Source: Deltaproteobacteria bacterium RIFCSPLOWO2_02_FULL_57_26
GTDB lineage: Bacteria; Desulfobacterota; Binatia; UBA9968
Assembly: GCA_001798455.1 (NCBI GenBank)
Contig: MGSI01000152.1
Coordinates: 1-5,696 of the forward strand
Direction: 5' to 3'
Length of the DNA: 5,696 nt
The position numbers and the translations under genes are program-made. Numbering within the stretch: position 1 is the first letter of the stretch; each line of letters starts with the position of its first letter. Shown piece by piece: positions 5,295-5,696 of this stretch. Under the pieces are notes generated by a model that saw nothing but the letters and a program-made list of their open reading frames with translations, made no database searches and was not told where the DNA came from.

Positions 5295-5696
5295 TCACAT
5301 CTTTGATTCTACACCATGGCCCAGACTGGGTCTCCCCTGTCGGGCTTTTCTATGTAACCGTAATAAATAGGTGAGTCAGCCAACTGGCTGCGATTGCAAG
5401 GGCAGATATCAAAAGTAAAGGCCTGGCCCTGAATTCCTGGGGGTTCTTCAGCAGAATCACGACTCAGGTCTGACCCCTAGTCTCCCCTGAAGAAGTCATG
5501 ATTCGCCATTCATTCGGGCGTTGGTTCAATCCATATGTCCCGATGCGCAGAGCCGATGTATTACTACGTCCTGAGTATTGTTGCTCGCGTGGGCCGACTC
5601 CGCAACGATAGGATCTACACTCGCTCTGGCTTTAGCGGATCGTCGTGGGACATAGGGCCGCTACCAGATTGTCTCTATCCCGGTGTTGGATATCTC
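5295..5696. other. Gene-free stretch upstream of the grd operon
   Basis: No open frame on either strand has family resemblance or a Shine-Dalgarno sequence. Apart from the interleaved repeat cluster it holds small hairpins (CCCAG-A-CTGGG at 5320-5330 and CAGCCA-AC-TGGCTG at 5377-5390) and a 10-nt direct repeat, GTCTCCCCTG, at 5330 and 5480. I see no tRNA or rRNA. It may be a spacer containing decayed repeats. Confidence 0.5.
5444..5504. repeat. Interleaved inverted repeats around a GGGGTCAGACCT core (possible mobile-element remnant)
   Basis: TTCTTCAG (5444-5451) is complementary to CTGAAGAA (5487-5494). GAATCACGACT (5454-5464) is complementary, with one mismatch, to AGTCATGATTC (5494-5504). 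The arms are interleaved rather than nested. Between them lies AGGTCTGACCCCT (5467-5479), whose reverse complement AGGGGTCAGACCT resembles, from memory, motifs seen next to REP-associated or Y1-type transposase elements. No transposase gene is present. The sequence shows the repeats directly; the mobile-element link is uncertain. Confidence 0.4.

Noticed and set aside
5535..5696. A 54-codon open frame on the plus strand running off the window end
   Set aside because: It has no Shine-Dalgarno sequence and no recognisable similarity, and an open frame of this length is expected by chance. It could be the start of a real gene, but nothing in the window supports that.

Overview
The window carries, on the minus strand, most of a selenium-dependent glycine/sarcosine/betaine reductase-type (Grd) system. 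It is followed by a small membrane-anchored DUF883 (ElaB/YqjD-like) gene with its own promoter. In transcription order the genes are grdB (5126->3795), grdE-like (3779->2478), grdC (2439->994), grdA (963->481) and DUF883 (320->15). The four grd genes have gaps of 15, 38 and 30 nt and look like one operon. Both selenoprotein genes are interrupted by an in-frame TGA that ordinary gene calling reads as a stop. In each case the family motif continues through the TGA, and a stem-loop with a GGU apical loop lies just downstream, as expected for bacterial SECIS elements. grdB and grdA should therefore each be read as one full-length selenoprotein.

From the known biochemistry of the family, component B (GrdB plus GrdE-type subunit) binds the C-N substrate and cleaves it reductively, passing the carboxymethyl group to the selenocysteine of GrdA. 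GrdC (component C, thiolase-fold) takes the acetyl group from GrdA onto an active-site cysteine. GrdD normally releases it as acetyl phosphate, and thioredoxin re-reduces GrdA. Three things here depart from the clostridial model. The GrdE-like protein has Thr-Thr where the pyruvoyl-forming Asn-Cys normally sits. GrdB has UxxCxxS in place of the UxxCxxC I recall. No grdD is present, and the gene order (B-E-C-A) differs from the usual clostridial E-A-B-C-D. The operon may therefore act on something other than glycine, but that is inference.

The right-hand ~500 nt (5197-5696) has no convincing gene. It holds a weak promoter candidate with nearby inverted repeats, a perfect 20-nt palindrome (5275-5294), and a cluster of interleaved inverted repeats around 5444-5504 that resembles the edge or remnant of a mobile or REP-like repeat. 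The region between grdA and DUF883 (339-480) holds a GC-rich inverted repeat and a good sigma70-like promoter for DUF883.

The DNA is visibly GC-rich, Shine-Dalgarno sequences are strong (AGGAGG type), and the host must decode UGA as Sec. The DUF883 protein points to a Gram-negative bacterium, for example Desulfobacterota or a related uncultured lineage, rather than a Clostridium. This placement is tentative because the window contains no taxonomic marker.
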